DNA from: Bacteroidetes oral taxon 274 str. F0058
Lineage (GTDB): Bacteria > Bacteroidota > Bacteroidia > Bacteroidales > Paludibacteraceae
Assembly (NCBI GenBank): GCA_000163695.1
Contig: GG774890.1
Coordinates: forward strand, 539,575-603,574
Length of the DNA stretch: 64,000 bases
Direction of reading: 5' to 3'
Part shown: piece after piece, positions 46,123-54,314 of the stretch
Layout of the letters: each line of letters begins with the position of its first letter
Numbering within the stretch: position 1 is the first letter of the stretch
Notes under the pieces: model-generated
What the model was told of the DNA's origin: nothing
The model's input: only the letters and a program-made list of their open reading frames with translations
The model's database searches: none
Made by a program: the position numbers and the translations under genes

Positions 46123-46150
46123 AGTGTTATTGATTTAAGAATTATGGAGG

Positions 46151-46181
46151 CAAAGATAGTACTTTTTTTTGCGAAAAGCAA
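46151..46181 (-). promoter_or_regulatory. Promoter of the 167-aa protein gene, twin of the ctlX promoter
   Basis: TTG (46179-46181), a 20-bp spacer and TATCTTTG (46151-46158) on the minus strand. The arms TTTTTTGC and GCAAAAAAAA bracket the -33 side as at 30505-30535, and the same TTTATGAATTGCC follows at 46204-46217. Confidence 0.65.
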
Positions 46182-46261
46182 AAAAGGTTGGGTCATTTAG
46201 GCTATTTATGAATTGCCTCAACGACCCAATACCTACATTCGTAATTAAGTGTTGTAAGATA

Positions 46262-46666
46262 TCATTTTCCTTTTTGAGTTACACATATGTCTGGAAAGTA
46301 ATCGAGATGTTGCAGAAAGATAAGTAAAATTCTGTTTTTATTCGTATTATTTTCGGCTATCTTCACATATAGCGTCTTCTTGTCTTTTTGCAATATTGTG
46401 AACCATACCCCTTCTATCTTAACAGGAAGTTTTTTATTGCCTTCTCCCTCATAAGTTACTTTTAGTTCGTCGGAGTATACGATTTTTCCATCTATCATAA
46501 CATTTGGTCTCAACCACCAATCACCTCCTGTGATTGTTACATTGTATTCGCCTCCTACTGCTGTTGTCTCTATTTGTCTCGTAGAAAATTTCAGGGGTGG
46601 GGTATTCTTGTCTTTACAACTAACACAACACATTGCTGCCACTAATATCATAAAATATTTCAACAT
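46262..46666 (-). CDS. Small lipoprotein with BACON-like domain
   Basis: 134 aa. The signal ends in a lipobox (MCCVSC-K), so the mature protein is probably lipid-anchored. The mature part has an Ig-like start (ETTAVGGEYNVTITGGDWW) and the typical BACON ending N-K-N-R...DICVTQKG. It lies 23 bp after the C10 peptidase fragment and is surely co-transcribed. In other bacteria C10 proteases are accompanied by small inhibitors, so an inhibitor role is possible, but the sequence does not show it. Confidence 0.7.
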   Translation of the reverse strand: MLKYFMILVAAMCCVSCKDKNTPPLKFSTRQIETTAVGGEYNVTITGGDWWLRPNVMIDGKIVYSDELKVTYEGEGNKKLPVKIEGVWFTILQKDKKTLYVKIAENNTNKNRILLIFLQHLDYFPDICVTQKGK

Positions 46667-46689
46667 AATTATTAAGTTATATTTTTTAG

Positions 46690-47046
46690 TTATTTATAAG
46701 GAGAACCATCTATTTGCGTAAATTGAAGATTAATATCAAATTTAGTACATCCGTCATCGAAACCGAGTGTGTGTTTGCCTGCTATTTCATCGAAAATAAA
46801 GCGAAGGTAATAACCGTCATTGTATCCTCCCCAACCCCAGTTGCAATGGTACAAGTCCATTTGCTTTTTGTCAGGGTGCTTTTTGTCTTTATAAAAAATC
46901 TGACCGTCTAATACCCAAGTATGACCTTCTTTTTTATAACCATTTTTTGTATATCCACACATCATTACAAGTCCTACAGGGTAATTGTGTAGTGTGTGAT
47001 ATATTATATAATTGCTTGCTACATCTCCCGCTTTATAATCTTTCAT
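46690..47046 (-). pseudogene. C10 family (streptopain-like) peptidase, C-terminal fragment
   Basis: 118 codons from MKDYKAGD. GHTWVLDGQIFY holds the catalytic-type His and YHCNWGWGGYNDGYY the conserved Trp/Gly block of C10 cysteine peptidases. The prodomain and the catalytic Cys half are absent, so the product cannot be an active protease. Yet a -7 box TAATTTTG lies upstream (about 47096-47103), and the frame is clean. Either a recently truncated gene or a retained remnant. The BACON-like lipoprotein follows. Confidence 0.65.
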
Positions 47047-47220
47047 ATTACAAGCCCATAGATTTTTTACAGTTTTTATATAAAAAAAATAACAGTGCAA
47101 AATTACAATGTCATTTCCATATAATTGTTATCAATTTATTGACAAAAATGTGCAAAATGTTTGATTCTCGTATTTTTTGACATTTGTGATACCAAGCTAT
47201 ATGCTTTGGGGCAAAACAAA

Positions 47221-47250
47221 TTGAATGATTCACGTAATTGATTATCTTTG
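47221..47250 (+). promoter_or_regulatory. Promoter of the AraC-type regulator
   Basis: TTG (47221-47223), a 19-bp spacer and TATCTTTG (47243-47250), about 43 bp before the ATG. Confidence 0.65.
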
Positions 47251-47293
47251 CAACTTTGTAATTATTTCTTGAAAAACGTAAATCGGTCGGAAG

Positions 47294-48190
47294 ATGGAAG
47301 GTAAAAAAAATATCAGGAATTTTTTGATTGAGGAGATAGCTTCGTTAGCCAATTACTCTCTGCTCGACAGTGTCGTTATTTCGGGCGGAAACCCTCGAGT
47401 CCTCGAATTGTTTTTGGATAATCCGTTTTCTATCGACGGAGTGGCAATATCCGTGTGTGTCAAGGGGCGAGGAAAGGCAAAAATCGGATTTAAGGAATAC
47501 GAAATCGAACCTCTGACGCTGATGGTTCTTATCCCCGAACTGATTATCGAGCCGTTGGAGCGATCGGACGATTTGTTCCTAAAAACGATATTTTTCTCAC
47601 AAGATTTCATTGCAAACTTGAAGTGGTCGAATCAAAACGAGCTTATCGAAAAGATAATGTCGCTCCCGTGTATAGCATTGTCCGAGAGAGAATACGACAC
47701 TTTACTCAAATATTATTCCTTTATAGAAGAACAATATAGCCGTGATACGATGGAATATAAGTCCACAATTATCAAGAGTCTTTTATTTGCATTAGTCGTA
47801 GAGATTTTTTTTGTATATTCGGTACATAAAGCTGAATTCAAGCCGCCTTGTCGCACGGATGAACTGATAAATCGATTTATGAAACTACTGCAAGCAAACT
47901 ACAAATCGGAGCATAATGTTCGCTTTTATGCAGGTGAATTGTGCGTTACTCCCAATTACTTGATGACCTTAGTAAAGCAGAAAACGGGAAAATCGGCAGC
48001 AAGCTGGATAAACAGAGCATTGATAATCCATTCGAAAAGAGAATTGAAAAATACGGATAAAAATATTGCCGTGGTTTCGGAAGAGTTGAGTTTTTCGTCT
48101 TCTTCTCAGTTTTGTCGATATTTCAAAAAGTTGGTCGGAATAACTCCGAGGCAATTCCGAAATACAGATGTCGATACGCAGCAGAGGTAA
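47294..48190 (+). CDS. AraC family transcriptional regulator
   Basis: 298 aa. The C-terminal ~100 residues hold two HTH motifs: VRFYAGELCVTPNYLMTLVKQKTGKS (first) and IAVVSEELSFSSSSQFCRYFKK followed by GITPRQFR (second), the AraC/XylS signature. The N-terminal ~180 residues look like a cupin-type sensory domain (AKIGFKEYEIEPLTLMVLIP). The ligand is unknown. No signal peptide or kinase partner. It is a single gene with a full promoter and is followed by heptamer repeats, then by the cupin operon, which it might regulate. Confidence 0.87.
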   Translation: MEGKKNIRNFLIEEIASLANYSLLDSVVISGGNPRVLELFLDNPFSIDGVAISVCVKGRGKAKIGFKEYEIEPLTLMVLIPELIIEPLERSDDLFLKTIFFSQDFIANLKWSNQNELIEKIMSLPCIALSEREYDTLLKYYSFIEEQYSRDTMEYKSTIIKSLLFALVVEIFFVYSVHKAEFKPPCRTDELINRFMKLLQANYKSEHNVRFYAGELCVTPNYLMTLVKQKTGKSAASWINRALIIHSKRELKNTDKNIAVVSEELSFSSSSQFCRYFKKLVGITPRQFRNTDVDTQQR

Positions 48191-48204
48191 ATAATTCAGC
48201 CCCG

Positions 48205-48281
48205 CCCAATACCCAATACCCAATACCCAATACCCAAAACCTAATACCTAACACCTAACACCCAACACCTAATCCCTAATA
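48205..48281. repeat. Heptamer repeat array CCYAAYA (11 units)
   Basis: Four CCCAATA units, then CCCAAAA, CCTAATA, CCTAACA, CCTAACA, CCCAACA, CCTAATC and CCTAATA in perfect 7-bp register. It lies between the AraC gene and the operator of the cupin operon and resembles the array upstream of dnaK. Confidence 0.85.
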
Positions 48282-48294
48282 AAAAAACACCATT

Positions 48295-48339
48295 TGTAAC
48301 TACGGTTACATATTCTGTCCGTAGCGGAGATTACTTTTG
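48295..48339 (+). promoter_or_regulatory. Crp/Fnr-style palindrome and -7 box of the cupin operon
   Basis: TGTAAC-TACG-GTTACA (48295-48310) is a perfect palindrome with Crp/Fnr geometry. A -7 box TACTTTTG follows at 48332-48339 without a TTG at -33. The palindrome is centred about 43 bp before the expected start of transcription, the place of a class II activator site. Confidence 0.6.
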
Positions 48340-48381
48340 CATATACAATTTTATTTTATAAACCAATAAATTTTAATACAA

Positions 48382-48708
48382 ATGACAACATATCCCAAAG
48401 CAACGGCAATAGCTCTCGAATCTTCGATAGAATATGCTCAGGGAGCTATCATCAGCAAACAAGTTACCAAAAACAGCGTAGGCAATATCACTCTGTTTGC
48501 CTTCGACAAAGGTCAAGGACTTACCGAACACACTGCCGATTACGACGCATTTGTGCAGATACTCGACGGCGAAGCCGAGATACGTATCGACGGCAACCCT
48601 CATCAACTCCGTAAAGGCGATTGCATCATTATGCCTGCCAAAGTACCGCACGCTCTGCGGGCTACCGAGAGTTTCAAGATGTTGCTTACTATGATACGCG
48701 GTGAGTAA
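48382..48708 (+). CDS. Small cupin domain protein
   Basis: 108 aa, a single conserved beta-barrel. FDKGQGLTEHTADYDAFVQILDGEAEIRIDG holds the first cupin motif (with His) in two neighbouring parts, and LRKGDCIIMPAKVPHALRA the second (PxxxPH). Metal binding is likely and a sensory or small-ligand role fits. First gene of an operon with DUF438 and DUF1858/DUF2249 genes, a set often seen in anaerobes under Crp/Fnr control and linked to nitric-oxide stress. Confidence 0.85.
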   Translation: MTTYPKATAIALESSIEYAQGAIISKQVTKNSVGNITLFAFDKGQGLTEHTADYDAFVQILDGEAEIRIDGNPHQLRKGDCIIMPAKVPHALRATESFKMLLTMIRGE

Positions 48709-48749
48709 TAGTTATCGTTTATTTATCATTAAAAAAAAGATAATTATAT

Positions 48750-49988
48750 ATGAGTGAGTTTATAAACAATTCGTCGCAACGTAAAGAGCTTCTGCGTCAT
48801 ATGCTTGTGCGTCTACACGAGGGCGAGAGTCCCGACTTGCTCCGCAACCGCCTGATAGAGGTGCTTCGCAGCATTCCTTACAACGAGGTGGTAGAGGTGG
48901 AGCAAGAGCTTATCGACAACGCTATTCTTAGCGAAGAGGAGATACTCGAGTTTTGCGACCTACACACAGCCGTCCTCGACGGCAGTATCGACTTGGAGGG
49001 AGCCAAAGAAGTTCCTGCCGGTCATCCTGTGGATACGTTCAAGCAAGAGAACGTTGCTCTGCGAGCTGAGATAGAGAAATATTACTCGGTACGGGAGCAG
49101 ATACAGACCATCGACGACTCTCAGGTAACGGGCTTTGTGCTGCAATTACGTACGTTGTTCAACAATTTCTCCGACGTAGACAAACACTACAAACGCAAGG
49201 AGTATCTGTTGTTTCCGTATATGGAAAAACACCTGATTACAGGTCCGCCGAAAGTGATGTGGGGCAAGCACGACGAGACGCGTGCTGCACTGAAAGCTGC
49301 TCACGAGGCTCTGTCGGCAAAGATAAGCACAGCCGACGAACTGCGGTCTGCGGTCGCTCTGCTGCTCGACCCCGTAGCCGATATGATAGGCGGTATGGTG
49401 ATGAAAGAAGAGGAGATACTGCTGCCGATGTGTATGGATACTCTCACCGAAGAGGAGTGGTATAAGATTTATCGAGAAACACCCGAATTTGGCTATACGC
49501 TCTTCGACCCCGAAGACGAATGGAAGCCGCAGGGGGTGAATATCGAGAAGGTAGAGTATTCATCGACCGATGCCGTCGTACTGTCGTCGGGAGCTTTCGA
49601 TATCGATGAGCTCGAGGCTCTGTTCCTTCATCTGCCCGTAGACATCACTTTTGTAGACAAAAACGACAAGGTGCGTTTCTTCTCGCATTCGCCGAACCGC
49701 GTTTTCGAACGCAACAGATCTATCATCGGTCGCGACGTACGTATGTGCCACCCGCCGGGTAGCGTGCATATCGTGGAGCAGATACTCGACGACTTCAAGA
49801 GCGGCAGAGAAAACAAAGCCGCCTTCTGGCTCTCGAACTTTATGGGCGGACGTTTCATTTATATCGAATATATAGCCGTTCGCAGCAAAGACGGTGAGTA
49901 CCTCGGAGTATTGGAGGTTACTCAGGATATTACTAATCTTCGCCTACTACAAGGCGATCAAAGGCTTCTATCGTATGAACACAAATAA
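48750..49988 (+). CDS. DUF438 protein with hemerythrin-like and PAS domains
   Basis: 412 aa. An N-terminal DUF438 region (about 10-90: RKELLRHMLVRLHEGESPD) is followed by a hemerythrin-like HHE region (about 95-235: HYKRKEYLLFPYMEKHL, MWGKHDETRAAL, MKEEEILLPM). A C-terminal PAS domain follows (about 285-400: VDITFVDKNDKVRFFSHSP) with the family ending TQDITNLRLLQGDQRLL. The His/Glu residues of the HHE part could bind a di-iron centre that senses O2 or NO. Middle gene of the cupin operon. Its last 14 bp overlap the next gene. Confidence 0.9.
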   Translation: MSEFINNSSQRKELLRHMLVRLHEGESPDLLRNRLIEVLRSIPYNEVVEVEQELIDNAILSEEEILEFCDLHTAVLDGSIDLEGAKEVPAGHPVDTFKQENVALRAEIEKYYSVREQIQTIDDSQVTGFVLQLRTLFNNFSDVDKHYKRKEYLLFPYMEKHLITGPPKVMWGKHDETRAALKAAHEALSAKISTADELRSAVALLLDPVADMIGGMVMKEEEILLPMCMDTLTEEEWYKIYRETPEFGYTLFDPEDEWKPQGVNIEKVEYSSTDAVVLSSGAFDIDELEALFLHLPVDITFVDKNDKVRFFSHSPNRVFERNRSIIGRDVRMCHPPGSVHIVEQILDDFKSGRENKAAFWLSNFMGGRFIYIEYIAVRSKDGEYLGVLEVTQDITNLRLLQGDQRLLSYEHK

Positions 49989-50505
49989 AACAGACATAAC
50001 ACCCGATACCAAGATAGCAGACCTTCTGCTGCATTATCCGACTCTCGAGCAGACGCTCAAAGATTACTCTTCGGCATTTGCCGCCCTCGACAATCCTGCT
50101 CTTCGCGATACGGTAGCGAAAGCGACATCGCTGCAACAGCTTGCAAAGGCTGGCGGCTACGATATTGCGGAGATGATAAACACGTTGCGTGAGGCTGTCG
50201 GTATATCGTCGCCTCAGAGCTGTGTCTGCGATGCTGATGAATACGACGGCATAGCAGTACTCTCGGCGGCTCCGACATCTGTAACGGATACTATCGACGT
50301 TCGCCCGATGATAGCACAAGGCAATCACCCGAAAGACATTGTAATAAAGCGTGCTGCCGAACTTTCGAAGGGCGAGACCCTCGAGCTGATAGCCCCGTTC
50401 GTGCCGGCTCCGCTACTCGACATTTTACTTGGTCAGGGCTTTGCCGTCTCTATGTTGCCGCCTTCGACAGACGGTACTGTCAGAGCTTTTATCCGACAAA
50501 AATAA
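49975..50505 (+). CDS. DUF1858-DUF2249 domain protein
   Basis: 176 aa from MNTNKTDITPDT. The N-terminal DUF1858 (TKIADLLLHYPTLEQTL) and the C-terminal DUF2249 (IDVRPMIAQGNHPKDIVIKRA, LELIAPFVPAPLLDIL, GFAVSM) are both recognisable. DUF2249 is a SirA/TusA-like fold. Proteins of this build accompany DUF438/hemerythrin proteins in anaerobes. Biochemistry unknown; a role with the DUF438 sensor is inferred. The longer reading from 49894 was rejected because it lies inside the previous gene. An intrinsic terminator follows. Confidence 0.82.
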   Translation: MNTNKTDITPDTKIADLLLHYPTLEQTLKDYSSAFAALDNPALRDTVAKATSLQQLAKAGGYDIAEMINTLREAVGISSPQSCVCDADEYDGIAVLSAAPTSVTDTIDVRPMIAQGNHPKDIVIKRAAELSKGETLELIAPFVPAPLLDILLGQGFAVSMLPPSTDGTVRAFIRQK

Positions 50506-50522
50506 TTAAATATATTTGTGGT

Positions 50523-50562
50523 ATTGTCTCCGAAAAATAGTTTTTGGGGACAATATTTTTTT
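50523..50562 (+). terminator. Intrinsic terminator of the cupin operon
   Basis: ATTGTCTCCGAAAAA and TTTTTGGGGACAAT pair around TAG with one bulge, then seven T. Confidence 0.75.
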
Positions 50563-50614
50563 CGGCGGTTAGGCTATAATGCGGATTGTACGTAAAAGGA
50601 TTACGTTAATTGTG

Positions 50615-50646
50615 TTGTATTCTTTCGAGAATTATTTTTATCTTTG
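50615..50646 (+). promoter_or_regulatory. Promoter of the SGNH hydrolase gene
   Basis: TTG (50615-50617), a 21-bp spacer and TATCTTTG (50639-50646), about 32 bp upstream of the ATG. Confidence 0.6.
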
Positions 50647-50678
50647 TAGAACTTTATTCTTTTATCAACCAAAATTTT

Positions 50679-51398
50679 ATGAAAAAAGTTCTATGTGTCG
50701 GCGATAGTCTTACTTTCGGTAGTGTGGGGTATTCTTATGTGCGGTTTCTTGGTGGAGTAGAAGCCGTCAACAGAGGGCTTAACGGCGATTGTCTGCTCGG
50801 AATGGAGCGTCGATTGAGGCAGATACTCTCGTCTCGACTTTATAAGGATATAGAACTAATCGTGTTTTGGGGTGGCACCAACGATGTCTTTCTGCCTGCT
50901 TTGAAGGAGGTATCGTGCTTTTGGCGTATCAGTAATACGTTTCGTCCTAAATTGTTCGGATATCGTTATTGTGATACGGAGGAGGCGTTTCACGCAGTTT
51001 ATGAGAGGATAATACGGTTAGTATTAGGTGAAAACAAGAAGCTGCTGTTGATGGGGTTACCCAAGATGGAACTCGGTAATGTTCGTGTAAATAGCACTTT
51101 GCAGGCAAGAAATAGGTTGATACGTGAGTTTGCCGAGAAGTATAGTTTGGAATTTATAGACGTATACAAGCTGCTCGACGAGATGAGATTCCCTGATGCG
51201 GACGCTGCTTATTCGTGGGGTAGTCTGAACCTGATGAGGGTAATCGATACCTTGCTTATGACCGTATGTCCACCGACTAAAAGACTGTTTGCGAAGATAC
51301 GGCGTCTTAATCTGACTGTCGACGGCATACATCTGAGCCGAGCGATTGCCAAAGAGATAGGCAGGGTAGTGGAGGCGTATATCTGTGGGCAGCCGTGA
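50679..51398 (+). CDS. SGNH/GDSL-type hydrolase
   Basis: 239 aa from MKKVLCVGDSLTFG, with the nucleophile Ser10 in GDSLT. Block II Gly (NRGLNGDCL), block III Asn (WGGTNDVF) and block V DGIHLS with Asp215 and His218 complete the catalytic set. No signal peptide, so an intracellular esterase or deacylase is likely; the substrate is unknown. It has its own promoter. AGCGAC-GGAA-GTCGCT shortly after the stop may be a weak terminator. The longer start at 50610 lies in the promoter and was rejected. Confidence 0.85.
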   Translation: MKKVLCVGDSLTFGSVGYSYVRFLGGVEAVNRGLNGDCLLGMERRLRQILSSRLYKDIELIVFWGGTNDVFLPALKEVSCFWRISNTFRPKLFGYRYCDTEEAFHAVYERIIRLVLGENKKLLLMGLPKMELGNVRVNSTLQARNRLIREFAEKYSLEFIDVYKLLDEMRFPDADAAYSWGSLNLMRVIDTLLMTVCPPTKRLFAKIRRLNLTVDGIHLSRAIAKEIGRVVEAYICGQP

Positions 51399-51490
51399 AA
51401 ACAGTGTAGCGACGGAAGTCGCTCCGAATAGCTTACGACAGACTGATGAAAAAAGTACCTACCAAAGAATTGATAAGTACTTGACTTCTG

Positions 51491-51565
51491 TGGGCGTTGA
51501 CGGATTCGAACCGCCGACCCTCTGCTTGTAAGGCAGATGCTCTGAACCAGCTGAGCTAAACGCCC
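51491..51565 (-). tRNA. tRNA-Val (anticodon TAC)
   Basis: The reverse complement folds into a full cloverleaf of 75 nt: acceptor GGGCGTT/AACGCCC with discriminator A, D arm TAGCTCAGCTGGTTCAGAGC, anticodon arm TCTGC-CTTACAA-GCAGA, and T arm GGCGGTTCGAATCCGTC. Loop CTTACAA gives anticodon UAC. CCA is not encoded. A -7 box TACCTTTG at 51585-51592 (minus) is the likely promoter. Confidence 0.95.
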
Positions 51566-51733
51566 TCATTCGAGAATTCGAGTGCAAAGGTAATACTTTT
51601 TTTTGAATTACATAACAATTCTGTAAATATTTCACAGAAAAATTTTATTTCTTCCAAAACGCTTGTCTGCCATTCCTTTATTACTCAAAAAGTATTATCT
51701 TTGCAAATTAAATTCATTTATAATTCGTTTTTT

Positions 51734-53530
51734 ATGAAAAAAACTGTCTTTTTGCTGTTGATATCGATATCTTTTGCTGCCAATATTTTTTGTCAGAACA
51801 TTCCACAGAATATATCATATACCAGAATTTACGAGTTTGTCGATGAATTGGCAAACGAAGGTATCTTTGAGGTGAATTCGGCAGTAAAGCCATATTCTCG
51901 TGATTTTATTGCACGAAAATTAAGAGAAGCTTACGACAATGAGGAACTTTTAAACAGACGCCAAGTGGAAGAACTTCACTTTTTTATGCAAGACTATGCT
52001 CTTGAGCTCGATACTTTGCCCGAAGCCAAACTGTCGCTGATAAGGAACGAAAGTGTGTCTTTGGCTCTGTTGCAGCCGGCTTTTATGTACAGAGACAGAT
52101 TGTTTAAGGCACGGATTACTCCGATATTGGGAATGGACATAGTAGGTAACTCCAAGGGGATTATCACCGAGCAGCGTTGGGGTGCCGAGATACAGGCAGA
52201 TATAGCTAATCATATAAGCGTATGGGGCAGTATGCGTGAACTTCGGTTCGATGGCAGCAGATTGAGTGGTAACGTGTTTAAAAACAAACAATTGGGAGCG
52301 TTGCTATATCCGTCTAAGGTATTGCTTGGAGCAGACCGAACACGACCTTTCGGTTATGAAACGGATTTCCTGTATAATCATCTTGGCTATCAATATGATT
52401 TGAATAACCATTACGGAGGCGATTTTGCAGAAGTCAGAGCAGGTATAAGTTTTTATATGCCGTGGGGCAGCTTGGGCTTAGTAAAAGATAATATTGTATG
52501 GGGCGACAACTTCAACGGTTCCAATATAATATCGGGTAGAGCTCCGTCTTTCCCGATGATAACACTAAACCTGAAACCATGTAATTGGTTCGAACTTAAT
52601 TATATACACGGCTGGCTCGTAAGTAATGTTACAGACAGTGCCAATTATTATCAAGAAAATGAGATTCGTCATTACAGAATGCAGAGTAAATATATAGCAG
52701 CCAATATGCTTACTTTTCGCCCGATACCGAAGCTCGACTTATCTGTAGGTAACTCTATTATCTATGCCGAACAAAGCATAAATCCGCTGTATCTGATACC
52801 GATAGCTTTCTACAAGGCTTTCGATAAGGGAGCCACACGCGGTTTGGCTATCGAGAATCAGAATTCGCAGATATTCGTCAATTTCTCTTCTCGTAATATC
52901 AAGCATCTGCATCTGTATTTCTCGGCTTTTATAGACGAGGTAAGTTTCAGGCGGTTTTTACCGAGTTCTGCCGAGAAAAATCCAATATCATACAAGATAG
53001 GAGCCAATATCACCAATTTCCCTCTGCAGAATTTTGCTTTCACAGCTGAGCTGACACGCACGAATATAATTACATATAAGCACTCTATCGAGGCTCTCAC
53101 ATGGGAAAACAACTCCATAGGTCTCGGGCACTATCTTGGCGACAATGCAATGGACATATATTTGGCAGTCAAATATATGCCTATTCGCGGACTCGACCTA
53201 AAACTCAGCTATACAGGTATATATAAGTATAATGACTATAATTTTGTGAGAGAACACACAAAAACTATTATCTCGCAGAAACCCTATAATCAGAAGGTTT
53301 TCAGTAACTCTATTGTTGCCTTCCGTGCTCTTTACGAAGTGTTTAACAATATTTATGCACATATAGACATACAGTATAATAACGCTCAAGGGTACGACCT
53401 ATCGGCTAATGCGGGTAAAGTGGAAGGAGAAAATACTCTTACTGCCGAACAGAACCTAAATAAGTTCTCGCCGCTATTTTATCAGGGCAAAAACGTAACT
53501 GCTACCGTGGGGTTGAATTTTAATTTTTGA
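51734..53530 (+). CDS. Capsule assembly Wzi family-like outer membrane protein
   Basis: 598 aa from MKKTVFLLLISI, with a signal peptide ending NIFCQ. The chain begins with a helical domain (IYEFVDELANEGIFEV, YSRDFIARKLREAYDN), then a large beta-barrel with many aromatic strand ends. GLVKDNIVWGDNF and SGRAPSFPMITLNLKP match the Wzi-like family (capsule attachment in Gram-negatives), and the last residues GLNFNF form an outer-membrane C-terminal signature. The exact role in Bacteroidota is unknown. A -7 box TATCTTTG lies at 51696-51703. ATG 51734 is chosen over 51701, which lies inside it. Confidence 0.75.
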   Translation: MKKTVFLLLISISFAANIFCQNIPQNISYTRIYEFVDELANEGIFEVNSAVKPYSRDFIARKLREAYDNEELLNRRQVEELHFFMQDYALELDTLPEAKLSLIRNESVSLALLQPAFMYRDRLFKARITPILGMDIVGNSKGIITEQRWGAEIQADIANHISVWGSMRELRFDGSRLSGNVFKNKQLGALLYPSKVLLGADRTRPFGYETDFLYNHLGYQYDLNNHYGGDFAEVRAGISFYMPWGSLGLVKDNIVWGDNFNGSNIISGRAPSFPMITLNLKPCNWFELNYIHGWLVSNVTDSANYYQENEIRHYRMQSKYIAANMLTFRPIPKLDLSVGNSIIYAEQSINPLYLIPIAFYKAFDKGATRGLAIENQNSQIFVNFSSRNIKHLHLYFSAFIDEVSFRRFLPSSAEKNPISYKIGANITNFPLQNFAFTAELTRTNIITYKHSIEALTWENNSIGLGHYLGDNAMDIYLAVKYMPIRGLDLKLSYTGIYKYNDYNFVREHTKTIISQKPYNQKVFSNSIVAFRALYEVFNNIYAHIDIQYNNAQGYDLSANAGKVEGENTLTAEQNLNKFSPLFYQGKNVTATVGLNFNF

Positions 53531-53648
53531 TTGTAAAAAAGTTTCGTTGTTTTTATTGGAAAAATAGTCGGTAAAACAATAAATTTGTATAAAAATCGTT
53601 TCTATACCGATATGATGTTTTATTTTGGGGTCGTAAAATAAAATTAAT

Positions 53649-54230
53649 ATGATAGATTATATCAAAGGCAAAATAGTGGAACTGTCTCCAGCCCACGCTG
53701 TGGTGGAGGTTTCCGATATTGGTTATCACGTAAATATATCGCTGGCTACTTACTCCGAACTGAATGGTAAGGATAATGCTAAAATATATGTATATGAGGC
53801 TATCAGGGAAGACTCTCATACTCTTTTCGGTTTTTTCGGGCGTCAGGAGCGTCAGTTGTTTCTGCTACTAATATCTGTATCGGGCGTAGGAGCCAATACC
53901 GCCAGAGTGATACTTTCGTCGATAGCTATCGACGATTTGCAGAGTGCCATACAGACAGGTAATGCCGCTATTCTGAAGAGTGTCAAAGGGATAGGCTCTA
54001 AGACGGCGGAACGCATAATAGTAGACCTCAAAGACAAAGTCTCTAAGATAGAAATATCGACAGTGGACAAGCCCGTAGTCGACAATGTGCTTGCCGACGA
54101 GGCTGTGGCAGCCTTGGTGATGCTCGGTTTTTCGCAAATGCCGGCACAGAAGGCGGTACGGAAGGTGATAGAGATAAATCCACAACTTACAATAGAACAG
54201 GTCATAAAACAATCGCTAAAACTATTGTAG
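53649..54230 (+). CDS. ruvA: Holliday junction branch migration protein RuvA
   Basis: 193 aa. OB-fold domain I (MIDYIKGKIVEL...GYHVNIS, HTLFGFFGRQERQLF), two helix-hairpin-helix motifs in domain II (LISVSGVGANTARVIL and LKSVKGIGSKTAERIIVDLKD), and the flexible linker plus three-helix domain III (ADEAVAALVMLGFSQ) are all present. It binds four-way junctions and recruits RuvB. It is followed by sprA after 84 bp, a gene order I know from other Bacteroidota. Confidence 0.97.
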   Translation: MIDYIKGKIVELSPAHAVVEVSDIGYHVNISLATYSELNGKDNAKIYVYEAIREDSHTLFGFFGRQERQLFLLLISVSGVGANTARVILSSIAIDDLQSAIQTGNAAILKSVKGIGSKTAERIIVDLKDKVSKIEISTVDKPVVDNVLADEAVAALVMLGFSQMPAQKAVRKVIEINPQLTIEQVIKQSLKLL

Positions 54231-54314
54231 ACAAAGCATTGTGGGTAAAGAATTTACGTTATTCGAAAGGAAATAAGATATTTATAAATCAATTACTTAA
54301 ACTCCATACAAAAG

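Noticed and set aside
51399..51490. Small RNA or gene between the SGNH gene and tRNA-Val
   Set aside because: Only a 6-bp hairpin without a T run is seen; nothing supports a separate gene.
53531..53648. Clear promoter for ruvA
   Set aside because: TATTTTGG near 53622 is close to the -7 box, but the spacing of the consensus is wrong and no TTG lies 19-21 bp upstream.
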